Assembly (NCBI GenBank): GCA_910587005.1
Contig: CAJULB010000006.1
Coordinates: forward strand, 39,261 to 103,260
Direction: 5' to 3'
Source of the DNA: an uncultured Christensenellaceae bacterium
Lineage (GTDB): Bacteria; Bacillota; Clostridia; Christensenellales; Borkfalkiaceae
DNA: 64,000 nt
Shown here: positions 52,057 to 61,464 of the stretch, piece by piece
Position numbering within the stretch: position 1 is the stretch's first letter
Layout of the letters: each line of letters opens with the position of its first letter
Notes under the pieces: generated by a model
The model's input: the letters and a program-made list of their open reading frames with translations, nothing else
What the model was told of the DNA's origin: nothing
Database searches by the model: none
Position numbers and translations under genes: made by a program

Positions 52057-55000
52057 CTAAGCTTGACTACCTTTTTTGCCGTTCCCCGGTCCTTTGCCCT
52101 TAGGCTTTCCGTGACCGTCGGCAGAGAAGGTTGGGCGCTTTGCGTATACCTCAATTTTGTCGTTCATTTTATCAATAGTGTGTCTGTAATATGAGTCCGG
52201 TTTATCCGGGCGATATGCGCCAGATTCCCGCATTATACGGAAGGCTTGCTCTTTGTCGCCACCATTGAAATAAAGCAGTAAATGCGCAAGCTTACCATCA
52301 TCGCTTGACCTGTCTCCGCTTACTCCTCTCCCGCTGTACAAATCGTCGAACTTGGCGCCTTGCTTGCTTCCTCGTATCCAACGAATAAGCTCGTTATCAC
52401 TCAAGCTCTGACTTGCTGTAGGTTGCGGTTTAGTGCCGTTGCTTGCGATGCGCCGCCGTTCACCGAGCTCTTGTCTCAGATAGACGGTTGCGGCGCTGCA
52501 GGCTCGCGTAAGCGTGTTGCCTTTTGAATACATATCACCGGTGAGCGACATAATGCGTTTATCGTCAAAGACTTCCAAATCACCTCTTGGATCCTCGTCT
52601 CTAACCATAGACTGGCTGTTATAGGTGCCGTTCTTTAAAATATCGTCTTTAACAAAGATATGTAAGCCATTCCCCGACGTGCTACGTTCGATATACGTTC
52701 CGCTCAAGGCTTCCACAAGCTTTGTTGCACGTTGTTTCATTTCCCCGGTCTCGGCGTTTAAAATGCACTTGTCAAGGTCGATGCACGTGATACCGTGTTG
52801 CTTATCAAGCAATACGGATAAGCCTTCGCAGTTGTTCTCTCGAGCGTATTTAAGCGCAGCATCGAACGTTACCCATTTGCCCGGCTCTTTTGAACTCGTC
52901 CATTTGCCATCGATGGGGGAAATTATAAATTTATCTTTCTTGCCCTTCTCTTCGTTCCAGCGCGTTCTGTAACAACACCAGGTCGGAATTGCTTTCAGTT
53001 CGGCGGGAACGTTCTTTTCAAGGTCGGCAAGCCCTTGCGCATATCTGCGGCTCGGCGCTACTCTTTTGTACGTCTTATCAAGATGCTTGCCGGCAAAGCT
53101 GTCTTTCAGCTCTTGCCCGGTGAGCTCAACTTGACGTCCATCGTTATTAAGGCGGAACGTAAAATCTGAAGCTACTCGAAGCTGCGTTTTACCGTCCGCT
53201 TCTTTGAGAAATCTTGTAGGTACATAAAATGAGTAATACGAGAATTCGCCTTTCGGCATTTTAATCATCGTATTTTTGCCGTATTGTCCGCCTACGGTGC
53301 CGTTAGGCAGTTCTATACTCAACCATTCACGTTTGCGCTCTTGCGCTTCTACGGGCTTATTTTGACGTTCCTGATACTTCACAACTAAGTCCTCATACAA
53401 ATAACCGCTGTCAATTACTTTTCCGTCCTGCGTTATTGAAAAGGCATTTATATCGTCAAGAAAATCGATATTAAAGCCCTTCCCTTCGTTTTGAATTTTC
53501 TCGTACATCTCTGCTTTTATCGGTGTTCCAAACTGATAACCGAAACCGTCATAAGGACGTTCTGCATATGCAGTACAAATATCGTCGATAGTCAAGCCGT
53601 TATTAGCAACAAAGTAGGTATATTCCCCGCCAAAATCAGTACAAAACGTGTTTATCGTATTTTGCGGTATTTGAGCCATATCTTGGGGGCTATCGTCAAT
53701 ATCGTCAATAAAGTCATTCGGGAAATCTTCTCGTAAGGCTTGCTGATATTCGTCTGAACGCTCATAAGCGGCTATCTGCTCTCTAGCTTGGTTTAAGTAA
53801 TACTCGTCCGTCTGCGCAACGTTACCGACTTCCAAATCATTCCTACGCAGAGTATCTGCATAATCTCTTAACCGCTTTTCGGTTAAATCAATTTGCGCTT
53901 TATAAGCTTTGAAATCGGTACCGTCAACAACGACGACGTTCTCTCCCTTCTTTGCAAGCGTGTCCGCATACTGGTCTATTGCGTGATAAGGAACGCCGCA
54001 CATAGGAATGCGCTCATCTGTATTTATCGCTCTGCCAGTAAGCGTGAGATTTAACTTTTCCGCCGCGCGTTCAGCATCGGCGCCTAAAACTTCATAGAAA
54101 TCGCCCACACGGTAAAACACAATGCTGTCAGCGTTCTCGCCTTTAATTCGAGCATAGTCCTGCACCAACAGTGATTTTGCTGTGGCTAAGCTTTGATATT
54201 GATTTGCACGTTCGGCGGCGCTCGGAAAATTCTTTGCTCTGAATTCTTCCGCCGCTTTTTGGTTTTCAAAGGAATGATATTTGCCCCAGTTCCTTCCGTC
54301 ATCGGTATGATAATCTTCGGCAACTGCAAAACTTCCGCCCACACGTGCTATTATGGCAACGTTCTTGCCGCTCTCGTCTTGCGTAAGGCTTACTACTCTT
54401 TCTCCTCTGAACGTTTCTTCCGCATAAAGCGTTCCGCTTAAATACTTAGGGTTCTCGATATTACGCTCAAATAAGCCGTATTTCGTGCGATAATGCTCGT
54501 CTAAGATATCGTCTACACGCTGGTCGTAATACGCTTCAGAACGGCGCCGTTCCGTGCCAGCTTCGAGTTCAGCTCTTAAAACGTCTTTATACGCTTGTAT
54601 CGGCTCACGGACTTTTTGAGCGAGTTCTTCAAGCTCTTCGTATTCAACTGGCTCGTAGTTCAAAAAGTCGGTATAAGGCAAGTAATAAAACGCATCGTCA
54701 TCTATCGTTATCGTTCTTAACGGCTCTATCCGTCCGTTTGGCGATACCATATAAATCACTTGTGCTGGTTCTTCGCTCTCATAGCCGTCCTCGGGGTCGG
54801 TATAAGGCACGTTTTCAATACGGACTGCGTAATGATTTTGCCGTTGCTCTTGGGCATCAAGCATTGCGTTTCGAGCTTCTTCAAGTGTTATTTTTTCTTT
54901 ATGGTCTCCCTCTACATTGCTTTGCTCTATATCAACGCCGTAATGCTCGGTATTATCGCCTTGCTCGAACGCCGACGTCTCAGGAAGTTTGTATGTAGAG

Positions 55001-58000
55001 AAAGGAACTGCCGAATTGACTGCACCTCTCGCCGCCAAAACATAACTCTGCACGTCGAATTGCTTTTGCAACGGCAAATTGCTTGCTATTGCCGTATCTA
55101 CCATCGCAGACAGATCCATATGCACCTTAAAATACTTGAGTGCGTTTTCGGCTTGCTGACGTTCCTCAGCACCCAAGAACGTATCGTATTTTAAGAATTC
55201 ATCGATATGATGAACCAAACCGCCGCCCTCACTGCCTATATCAAAGCGGCAGCATTCATAATCATCGTGTTCGCCTTCGAAGACGTAATCAATATGTAGT
55301 TTGGTTTTGTAGTAGCCCTCGTTTTTATCTTCCTGCGCATCGAGCGCAGCCAACTTTTTATCGGCTTCAGAAAGCGACATAACATCATACGAATTTAAAG
55401 CCTGATGTTCAGACCATTCTATCGTTACGTACGGCTCACCAGTCTCTATAGCAAGGCGCTTAGCCAAAGCTCGAGCGTTTTCCAATTTCTGCGCCGCTGT
55501 TTCGCCAAGAAAAGCTGAATAAATGCTCGCATAGGACGAACCGGACAACTCCGCAAGCCGTGTGAACGCACGCTCACGTACGACGGAATCTTCTCCAAGC
55601 ATTCCGTACACGGATATCGGGTTTGGACGATTCACTTCGTCTCTTAAGTCTTTAAACGTTGCATTCGGATGTATATCAAGTCCGGCTTCATCGTTCGGAT
55701 ACGCCGACGTGTACCAGTCTCTTATGTTTTCTTGCTCCCACGAACGTTCTCCCGCATCGCTTACGGCACTGTCAAGCTGCGCTGCTCTCAGATAATCCGC
55801 CATGGGTTTTCTCTCGGGCTGTTCTTCGGTCTGCTCTTGAGCAACGTTCTCCTCTTCGATTACGGCGCCAGCGGCGGCTTGCAGATAATTGTCTGCAACG
55901 TAATCGGCAATTCTTTGAGCATCTGCGGCAGCTTTGAAGAATACGGACGTATCGTTCTTGGCAGCTTGAAGCCAACTATTCAGATAAGCAGCGTGGTTAG
56001 TTATATGCTTGCCGTTTAACTGGATGCCTTGCTCCATCTGCATAAAAACGCAAGCAAGCTCAGCTCTCAATTCTTCTTTTGCGTAGCTCTCTGAGCCGAA
56101 ACTGCCCGCAAGGTCGCGGTTAAGGCGGCTCTCGTGCCCGGTAGAATGGGCAATTTCGTGCAGTGCAGTCGCATAATAGTCTTGCATCGTATCGAAGGCT
56201 GGGATTGCCGGCAGATGAATTGAGTCTGTTCCTGGCGAATAGTAAGCACGGCTTCCGCCATCGTAGCGGATGGGCGCTCCGCTGTTCGCTATAATCGTTT
56301 CAATTTTAGCGTTCTGATTTGCCATCTCCTCTTCAGACATTGCAATTTCTTTGCGTTCTGGAAAGTTATGGCACTGCTCAGCGTTAAATACGCTCGAGTA
56401 TTTCATTACTGCATAAACGTTCTCTTTTAAATATGCGGTTTTCTCTTCTTCCGTCATATCTTTGACGGTGCGGTTGTCAAAAGCTTTCTTGGTTTTACGG
56501 TCATAGAACTCGAAGAAGATTACGGGCGCCGATTTTTCGCCTTTCTTAACGCTTGCGCCAAGCTCCTTTGCTTGATTAAACGTTACCCAGCGAGTGTCCT
56601 TATAGCCACGCTCTGCGCCGAGAAACGCAAGATAAAGTGCGTTAAGTCCACGATAAGCTGTGTTCGTTTTGCCGTTATAAGGCGCACCAGCGGCAATATT
56701 ATTCCACCCAGACTGCCAGTCTGTCGGGTTCTTCTCGATATGCTCCAAGAGCGTTTTAACCATACTGTCACGTATCTGTTGTACACGTTCCCGAGCTGAT
56801 TGAGCGTTTGCGTTGTTGGTATCGGCTATCATACTTCCCTCATTTTTTTCTGTGGTTTCTTCAAGTTTTTTTAAACGTGAAAACGATGTAGTTATACGTT
56901 CTACGGTTTTATCGATTTCATCGTGGTTGTAGTTACCGTAAAAAATTCTGTTATCTTGTAGCATAGCAAGAATTTTTGCATCGAGTTCTTTCGACTGTTC
57001 AAGATTATGTACTCGCCCTTCCGTTTGGAAAGTGCTGCCTCGATTTACAAAAAGATTAAAGTTATCAAAGCTGTTGTGATACGTTAAAAGCTTTTTACCG
57101 TATTCCCGGCTTATTTTTCCTTCACCGTAAACCTTACCGAGCAACACCGGCGAATCTGTAACGATAATTTCTACGCCTGAATTACGTAAGCGATCAAGAC
57201 GGTGAAATTGCTCATCGGTTACGTGCACCTGGTTTTTTAAAAGCTCGGTTTTATTTTCTAAAACAAGCTCCTTGGCGTACTCGGAAACATACTCAACATT
57301 AAAGCCTTTTTTCTTCAGAGCCGCAGTCAGCTCCAACGCTGCCGTTGTTTTACCTGCCGACGGTCCCGCAAAAAGGTTAATCAAAAGTGGTGAACGTTTA
57401 CTTTTTTCACTACTTTTTTGCTTATCGCTATTGACAAAAGCGTTTGTTTTGCGTATAATAGTATTGAAGCTAAGGCTTGCCATAACGTCGGGAAATTGGA
57501 TCCCGGGGTTCACCGACAAGGCTTGGCTTTTTTCTTTATCGACGTAAAGAACGGAACCTTGTTTGATGTTACGTTCAATAAACGACTGAAAATTGTCCTT
57601 ACCATAGGCGCTCGTCAAGATATTTGCGCTAATAATCTTGGAATTTTGCCTACCAAAGCCATTCAGCTTTATTGCCCCGATTACGGGGCGATTTTTATTA
57701 TCAACCATCTGCGTAACGATAACTATGCTGTTCTGCGCCTTTGCATCCGGCGAGATACTATCCATAATCATTACGGGGTCTGATATCAGTTCAGGAAGGT
57801 GCTTTACAAGCTCGACTCCTAAACCGTGATAATTGGCGGAATCAGCACCATCCTCTTGGGTTATCGTTCTAACGTGACGAGCCGTCATAAGTATCGGCAA
57901 GTTCGGAACACCCACCATCCGAAGAATCGGGGGTGTTATCTTGAGCACTTCCAGATGCGAGCTCGTAATATCTGTTCCGCTCAAAACATCGTCGACCTGC

Positions 58001-58053
58001 TTATCAAACGGCTTTAATTCGTTGATTACGATTTTATCTTGATTCTCATCCAT
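52057..58053 (-). CDS. Giant polyvalent protein (P-loop, ArdC/zincin, LPD25-like, MutS-I-like, primase-like)
   Basis: A 1998-residue protein. Domains read in order: a region like the phage MuF C-terminal domain (about 75-200); a P-loop kinase-like domain (GPSAGKTT near 230, later TDSPVLLG); an ArdC N-terminal ssDNA-binding domain (about 420-560) and zincin HEIAHSTGHE near 630; an LPD25-like block (TIEWSEHQALN to EGGGLVHHIDEF, about 870-960); a MutS domain-I-like block (SIVFYRVGDFYEVLG to MCGVPYHAID, about 1300-1375); and a primase/polymerase-like domain (CIDLDKC near 1760, GNGLHIFV, LEVFDDKRIMS) with a helical domain (about 1885-1970). Likely carried into the recipient to counter restriction and start synthesis; inferred. 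Confidence 0.8.
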   Translation of the reverse strand: MDENQDKIVINELKPFDKQVDDVLSGTDITSSHLEVLKITPPILRMVGVPNLPILMTARHVRTITQEDGADSANYHGLGVELVKHLPELISDPVMIMDSISPDAKAQNSIVIVTQMVDNKNRPVIGAIKLNGFGRQNSKIISANILTSAYGKDNFQSFIERNIKQGSVLYVDKEKSQALSVNPGIQFPDVMASLSFNTIIRKTNAFVNSDKQKSSEKSKRSPLLINLFAGPSAGKTTAALELTAALKKKGFNVEYVSEYAKELVLENKTELLKNQVHVTDEQFHRLDRLRNSGVEIIVTDSPVLLGKVYGEGKISREYGKKLLTYHNSFDNFNLFVNRGSTFQTEGRVHNLEQSKELDAKILAMLQDNRIFYGNYNHDEIDKTVERITTSFSRLKKLEETTEKNEGSMIADTNNANAQSARERVQQIRDSMVKTLLEHIEKNPTDWQSGWNNIAAGAPYNGKTNTAYRGLNALYLAFLGAERGYKDTRWVTFNQAKELGASVKKGEKSAPVIFFEFYDRKTKKAFDNRTVKDMTEEEKTAYLKENVYAVMKYSSVFNAEQCHNFPERKEIAMSEEEMANQNAKIETIIANSGAPIRYDGGSRAYYSPGTDSIHLPAIPAFDTMQDYYATALHEIAHSTGHESRLNRDLAGSFGSESYAKEELRAELACVFMQMEQGIQLNGKHITNHAAYLNSWLQAAKNDTSVFFKAAADAQRIADYVADNYLQAAAGAVIEEENVAQEQTEEQPERKPMADYLRAAQLDSAVSDAGERSWEQENIRDWYTSAYPNDEAGLDIHPNATFKDLRDEVNRPNPISVYGMLGEDSVVRERAFTRLAELSGSSYASIYSAFLGETAAQKLENARALAKRLAIETGEPYVTIEWSEHQALNSYDVMSLSEADKKLAALDAQEDKNEGYYKTKLHIDYVFEGEHDDYECCRFDIGSEGGGLVHHIDEFLKYDTFLGAEERQQAENALKYFKVHMDLSAMVDTAIASNLPLQKQFDVQSYVLAARGAVNSAVPFSTYKLPETSAFEQGDNTEHYGVDIEQSNVEGDHKEKITLEEARNAMLDAQEQRQNHYAVRIENVPYTDPEDGYESEEPAQVIYMVSPNGRIEPLRTITIDDDAFYYLPYTDFLNYEPVEYEELEELAQKVREPIQAYKDVLRAELEAGTERRRSEAYYDQRVDDILDEHYRTKYGLFERNIENPKYLSGTLYAEETFRGERVVSLTQDESGKNVAIIARVGGSFAVAEDYHTDDGRNWGKYHSFENQKAAEEFRAKNFPSAAERANQYQSLATAKSLLVQDYARIKGENADSIVFYRVGDFYEVLGADAERAAEKLNLTLTGRAINTDERIPMCGVPYHAIDQYADTLAKKGENVVVVDGTDFKAYKAQIDLTEKRLRDYADTLRRNDLEVGNVAQTDEYYLNQAREQIAAYERSDEYQQALREDFPNDFIDDIDDSPQDMAQIPQNTINTFCTDFGGEYTYFVANNGLTIDDICTAYAERPYDGFGYQFGTPIKAEMYEKIQNEGKGFNIDFLDDINAFSITQDGKVIDSGYLYEDLVVKYQERQNKPVEAQERKREWLSIELPNGTVGGQYGKNTMIKMPKGEFSYYSFYVPTRFLKEADGKTQLRVASDFTFRLNNDGRQVELTGQELKDSFAGKHLDKTYKRVAPSRRYAQGLADLEKNVPAELKAIPTWCCYRTRWNEEKGKKDKFIISPIDGKWTSSKEPGKWVTFDAALKYARENNCEGLSVLLDKQHGITCIDLDKCILNAETGEMKQRATKLVEALSGTYIERSTSGNGLHIFVKDDILKNGTYNSQSMVRDEDPRGDLEVFDDKRIMSLTGDMYSKGNTLTRACSAATVYLRQELGERRRIASNGTKPQPTASQSLSDNELIRWIRGSKQGAKFDDLYSGRGVSGDRSSDDGKLAHLLLYFNGGDKEQAFRIMRESGAYRPDKPDSYYRHTIDKMNDKIEVYAKRPTFSADGHGKPKGKGPGNGKKGSQA

Positions 58054-58061
58054 ACTGCCCT

Positions 58062-58232
58062 TTACTCAAAATCAATAAATACGGTTGCTTCAACGTCGAC
58101 ATCTGAAGGCATTTCATCTGCAGGTGTTGAAAGTGCACCAAAGTAACCTTCAAGATGAGTATCCGGACGTTCACCGTTTGGAACTTTGAGAGTTACAAGC
58201 GGTAAATTCCTTTTATCTAGTTCATTTATCAT
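58062..58232 (-). CDS. Small hypothetical protein
   Basis: A 56-residue acidic protein starting MINELDKRNLPLV, chosen because AAGGA lies 7 bases before the ATG; the longer ORF adds a Lys/Arg-rich stretch without a ribosome site. It lies 8 bp before the polyvalent gene. No domain is recognised. Confidence 0.6.
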   Translation of the reverse strand: MINELDKRNLPLVTLKVPNGERPDTHLEGYFGALSTPADEMPSDVDVEATVFIDFE

Positions 58233-58547
58233 AATTCTGTCCTTCGCTCTCTGACGAGCTTTAACTGTACTTTGCCGGAAGGGGCGAGACAAACTCGAAG
58301 GGCTGCGCCCTTAACCGTTTTTCTCGCGGCTCTTTTCCCCTATCCGCTTTTAGAAAACACAAGAAAAAAATCAAAATAAGCTGGCGCTGGATATACACTT
58401 GAAAGGTATAAATATTCATTGTAAAGCTCTGATTTGTAAAATTGTTTCACGCTCGCCGCCTCGTGCGCGCGGGCGAATAAATTGCACTTTTCTCTGTGGT
58501 TTCTCTGGTTATATTATTAATTCCCTATTATTTATCATATAGGGGCA
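58233..58547. other. Noncoding stretch upstream of the small ORF
   Basis: About 315 bp with no ORF of note, AT-rich toward the right, leading into the iterons. Possible promoter region of the polyvalent operon; no clear -35/-10 pair was fixed. Confidence 0.5.
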
Positions 58548-58675
58548 AATTTTTTAACTGGTAGTAGTTAAATTTTTTAACCGCTATCGGTTAAGTTTTT
58601 TAACTGATTAAGATTTTTAACTAGTTAAATTTTTTGACTGGTTAAATTTTTTGACTGGTTAAATTTTTTGACTAT
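58548..58675. repeat. AT-rich iterons (17 bp), candidate replication origin
   Basis: Seven copies of a TTAAATTTTTTRACTGG-like unit. The last three (58625-58641, 58642-58658, 58659-58674) are exact or nearly so with a 17-bp period; the others are more diverged and spaced 17 to 23 bp. The block runs into the end of a winged-helix gene, whose stop codon lies in the last unit. Iterons beside an initiator-like gene suggest an origin. Confidence 0.7.
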
Positions 58676-59018
58676 CTTGCACATCTATCGGCGGAATATC
58701 GTCCGGCATATTCTTCAAAAGCTCATTGATTTTGTCGGTATTCGTTGAATATGCCACGCGCTTTATTTTGCCTTTCAGAAACTCACGACGTTTTATGTAA
58801 CCTTTCTTCTCAAGGCTATCAAGCGCCGCAACCACTGTTGGTCGGCTTAAGCTAGTAAATGCTTCCAGATAGCCAAGAGAACCGAAAAACTCACTTGCTT
58901 CGTCTTGTGAGAACCCAAAGATTATTGCAAAGATTGTCAGTTCGCCGCCTTTCAGCTTAAGATATTTAATCATCCAGTAAAACACCGTGTAGAATTTGCT
59001 GTCGTCGATTTTAAACAT
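58659..59018 (-). CDS. Winged-helix protein, possible replication initiator
   Basis: A 119-residue protein from the start MFKIDDSKFY; the longer ORF reads through a palindrome. The sequence YWMIKYLKLKGGELTIFAIIFGFSQDE ... LSRPTVVAALDSLEKKGYIKRRE is a winged helix, common in Bacillota ICE proteins next to SSB and ParA. Its last four codons and stop lie inside the iteron block. A role in starting replication or in regulation is inferred from place. Confidence 0.65.
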   Translation of the reverse strand: MFKIDDSKFYTVFYWMIKYLKLKGGELTIFAIIFGFSQDEASEFFGSLGYLEAFTSLSRPTVVAALDSLEKKGYIKRREFLKGKIKRVAYSTNTDKINELLKNMPDDIPPIDVQDSQKI

Positions 59019-59033
59019 AAGACCTTCTCTTTT

Positions 59034-59056
59034 TGTCCGTACACAATGTACACACA
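59034..59056. repeat. Palindromic repeat P8a
   Basis: TGTCCGTACA, CAA, TGTACACACA. 16 bp upstream of the winged-helix gene start; second arm degenerate. Confidence 0.8.
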
Positions 59057-59061
59057 TTTTT

Positions 59062-59084
59062 TGTACGTACAAAATGTACGGACA
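59062..59084. repeat. Palindromic repeat P8b
   Basis: TGTACGTACA, AAA, TGTACGGACA, 5 bp from P8a, giving a tandem pair between ssb and the winged-helix gene. Confidence 0.92.
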
Positions 59085-59112
59085 TTTCGAGTATTTTTTG
59101 TTTGTGGTTTAA

Positions 59113-59499
59113 TTAGAACGGTATATCGCTGTCATCGTTTATAGGTTGAAGTTTCTTGCTTGCGGCATCATCTTCCGCCACTGTCTTGGCTGTTAAAAAC
59201 TCTATATCCTTTGCTACGATATCAACGCCCGTGCGCTTGACGCCCTGGCTGTCCTCGTACGTGCATGTTTCAATAGAGCCAGTTACTCTAATCTTGTTGC
59301 CTTTCTTCATATACTTTGCAACGGTTTCGCCTAACCCGCGCCACGCAACGCAGTTGAAAAAGTCTGTCTTGCGTTCGCCGTTACTGTCTTTATAATCGCG
59401 GTTTACAGCGATTGCAAAGCGGCATACCTTAACGTTGCCGGATGTTTCGGCAAGTTCGGGATCGCGGGTTAAATTGCCTATAAGGTTTACTTGGTTCAT
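59113..59499 (-). CDS. ssb: Single-stranded DNA-binding protein
   Basis: A 128-residue OB-fold SSB. The start MNQVNLIGNLTRDPEL is typical and follows AGGAG; the longer ORF crosses palindrome P9. The core AVNRDYKDSNGERKTDFFNCVAWRGLGETVAKYMKKG is clear, and the C-terminus ends DDSDIPF, the acidic tip used to recruit partners. It protects the single strand during transfer or replication. Confidence 0.94.
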   Translation of the reverse strand: MNQVNLIGNLTRDPELAETSGNVKVCRFAIAVNRDYKDSNGERKTDFFNCVAWRGLGETVAKYMKKGNKIRVTGSIETCTYEDSQGVKRTGVDIVAKDIEFLTAKTVAEDDAASKKLQPINDDSDIPF

Positions 59500-59523
59500 A
59501 TTTTCACTCCTGGTTAATTTTTC

Positions 59524-59546
59524 TGTACGTACAAAATGTACGGACA
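59524..59546. repeat. Palindromic repeat P9
   Basis: TGTACGTACA, AAA, TGTACGGACA. 25 bp upstream of the ssb start codon and just after the stop of the ParA-partner gene. Confidence 0.93.
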
Positions 59547-60179
59547 TTAAAGTTCTTTCGAATTCTTCGTTAGCCATTGAATCACCATCGTGAAGCTGTC
59601 GCCCTGAGAATTGAATTTTTGGTGTTCGTTATCAATAATCGAATACGAAATTCGTTCATGGGCTTTGCCACGATCCGTTGAGTAAGCGTCCCAGTATTCG
59701 GCGCCGACTTCCACGATAATTGCGCAGCCATTCCTAAAATTAAAGCGGTAAAAAGTTTTATTTACTTCCGGAACGTCGAGCCAGACGCCCCAATTTCGGA
59801 AATCATTTAACCAACGTTCACGTTCTTCCTTGTTTCGAAGGTTAAGCTCGCCGCTTGCGGCAAGAGCTTGAGAGTGTTTTTGCACTGGCCCATTTTCATT
59901 TGTCCGTACACTTTGTACGGACAAATCTGAAAAGGCCGTCTTATTCGTCATTGTGCCGGAAGATACGGTATCGTCGATATAAGCTCTGAGCGCCTTCGAT
60001 GCATCCGTATTCTGTTCCTTGCAAATATCTTTAAAAAGCATTAGAACGTCACTTCGAATTCTAAGCTCCAAACGTTCCGTTTTCTTAGCGTCTTGTTGCG
60101 GTGCAACTGTAAGAAGGCTTGCTGCAGTCTCGCTGCGCTTAGGCTTGAAACTTGCTATATCAAAATTACCAAGTCCCAT
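59547..60179 (-). CDS. ParA-linked protein, possible partition partner
   Basis: A 210-residue protein directly behind parA (2-bp gap). Residues about 36-70 (ERLELRIRSDVLMLFKDICKEQNTDASKALRAYIDDT) look like a ribbon-helix-helix DNA-binding unit. The second half (about 115-205, NWGVWLDVPEVNKTFYRFNFRNGCAIIVEVGAEYWDAY) looks like a compact alpha/beta domain I do not recognise. Palindrome P10 lies in frame in the linker between the two. A centromere-binding role is inferred from position. Confidence 0.65.
   Translation of the reverse strand: MGLGNFDIASFKPKRSETAASLLTVAPQQDAKKTERLELRIRSDVLMLFKDICKEQNTDASKALRAYIDDTVSSGTMTNKTAFSDLSVQSVRTNENGPVQKHSQALAASGELNLRNKEERERWLNDFRNWGVWLDVPEVNKTFYRFNFRNGCAIIVEVGAEYWDAYSTDRGKAHERISYSIIDNEHQKFNSQGDSFTMVIQWLTKNSKEL
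59901..59923. repeat. Palindromic repeat P10 inside a coding region
   Basis: TGTCCGTACA, CTT, TGTACGGACA with extended T/A flanks. It is read as part of the linker (DLSVQSVRTNEN) of the ParA-linked protein, the only copy in the middle of a gene. Confidence 0.92.
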
Positions 60180-60181
60180 TA

Positions 60182-60955
60182 CTACCCCCCTAAAGCTTCA
60201 AGAACTGCCGCCGAAAGACGTTCATAATCTTTTGCAACGTCGGAATTAGGTTTGTAAGCGTGTAAGCTCTTTCCGTAAGACGGTGCATCCGCGGCATCCA
60301 CGGCAAGACGTATAGCCGGTGAAAATACTCTGCATCCTTGTTCTTCAGCAAACTTTTTAATCGCTGTTATTGCTTCCTCGGTTGATTTGGTGCGCCGAGC
60401 CATAGTTATGACAAAGCCGAGAACGCTCAAATTCGGTTGTATTTCTTTCATTTCCTCGATATTCTCGAAGAGCTGCATTATACCCTTAAACGAGTTGTAT
60501 TCGGGTTTGAACGGCACAAGCACTTTATCACTTGCATAAAGCACGTTGATTGTAAGTTGTGAGAATGACGGGTTACTGTCTAAAATTACATAGTCGTAAT
60601 TTTCTTTTTGTGCTATCTTTTCAATAGCTCTACGCAGATAACGTTCTTTTCCAAACTTAGCGGCGAGTACATTGTTTGCCTTTTCAAGACCGATATCCGC
60701 CGTAACAATATCGAGCATACCTGTAAGATTGTGAATTTCAGCTTCAGACATTCCTTTGTCTAAGCTAAGGAATTTAAGCGCTTGCGGGTTATCTGTGTCA
60801 TCTGCAAGACCGAATGACGTCGTAAGGCTGCCTTGCGGATCGAAATCAACGAGCAGAGTTTTCTTGCCGTTCCGGGCAAAATAATCTGCGAGTGCTGCAG
60901 ACGTCGTTGTTTTGGCAACGCCGCCTTTCTGATTAACGAGCGATATTACTTTCAT
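60182..60955 (-). CDS. parA: ParA-type partition ATPase
   Basis: A 257-residue deviant-Walker ATPase. KGGVAKTT (residues 10-17), DFDPQGSLTTSFG and DYVILDSNPSFSQLTINVL are the family motifs. It likely keeps the element in the population by active partition, or helps its replication and transfer. It overlaps the upstream gene by 4 bp (ATGA) and precedes its probable partner. Confidence 0.92.
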   Translation of the reverse strand: MKVISLVNQKGGVAKTTTSAALADYFARNGKKTLLVDFDPQGSLTTSFGLADDTDNPQALKFLSLDKGMSEAEIHNLTGMLDIVTADIGLEKANNVLAAKFGKERYLRRAIEKIAQKENYDYVILDSNPSFSQLTINVLYASDKVLVPFKPEYNSFKGIMQLFENIEEMKEIQPNLSVLGFVITMARRTKSTEEAITAIKKFAEEQGCRVFSPAIRLAVDAADAPSYGKSLHAYKPNSDVAKDYERLSAAVLEALGG

Positions 60956-61263
60956 TCCGTCACCTCAATTCCGAGAAGTTGAAGTATTTTACAATACTTT
61001 TCTACAATTTCAACTACCGGACCTAACACGTCATAACAAACACTTGCCAAAGACATAAAAGTAAAATGCGAAATATTCTCTCCACTTTCAGCGTAAAGGT
61101 CAAGTGCTTTCTCTTCTTCTTTTTGGCAAAGACCATCGTATGTACTTCTGAACGGCTCTAATTCGAGCGCGTTCGTTCCGTGATGGCGATTGACAAATTC
61201 GCTTCGTTCTTCCGCAGCGGTCAAATATGCTTTAACCGTCGCTTTTTTTAATGCTACTTTCAT
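60952..61263 (-). CDS. Hypothetical protein upstream of parA
   Basis: A 103-residue protein, helical, with a basic start and an acidic middle. Coupled to parA by a 4-bp overlap, with an AGGAAGG-like ribosome site. No domain is recognised. It may be a regulator or partner in partition. Confidence 0.6.
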   Translation of the reverse strand: MKVALKKATVKAYLTAAEERSEFVNRHHGTNALELEPFRSTYDGLCQKEEEKALDLYAESGENISHFTFMSLASVCYDVLGPVVEIVEKYCKILQLLGIEVTE

Positions 61264-61464
61264 CTTTAAACCTTCCTATATATTTTTTTAAACTCTCCCG
61301 GATAGAGTGTTTAATTCTTACCTTCCAATTCCCGCACCGTTTTCCGGGCAGTGCGGAAACCGAAAGGTTCAAGCCGAAAGTCCGACTCGAACGGACTGCA
61401 GTCCTTTGGTTCCGGCATAATCTGACGAAAACGCGTAGCTTCCGCCAGACATAGTGTGTTGTGT

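Noticed and set aside
51730..52060. Several overlapping ORFs of about 80-100 codons on both strands
   Set aside because: They are made by the GC-rich repeats (recurring VRT/CTD runs) and lack ribosome sites or family likeness.
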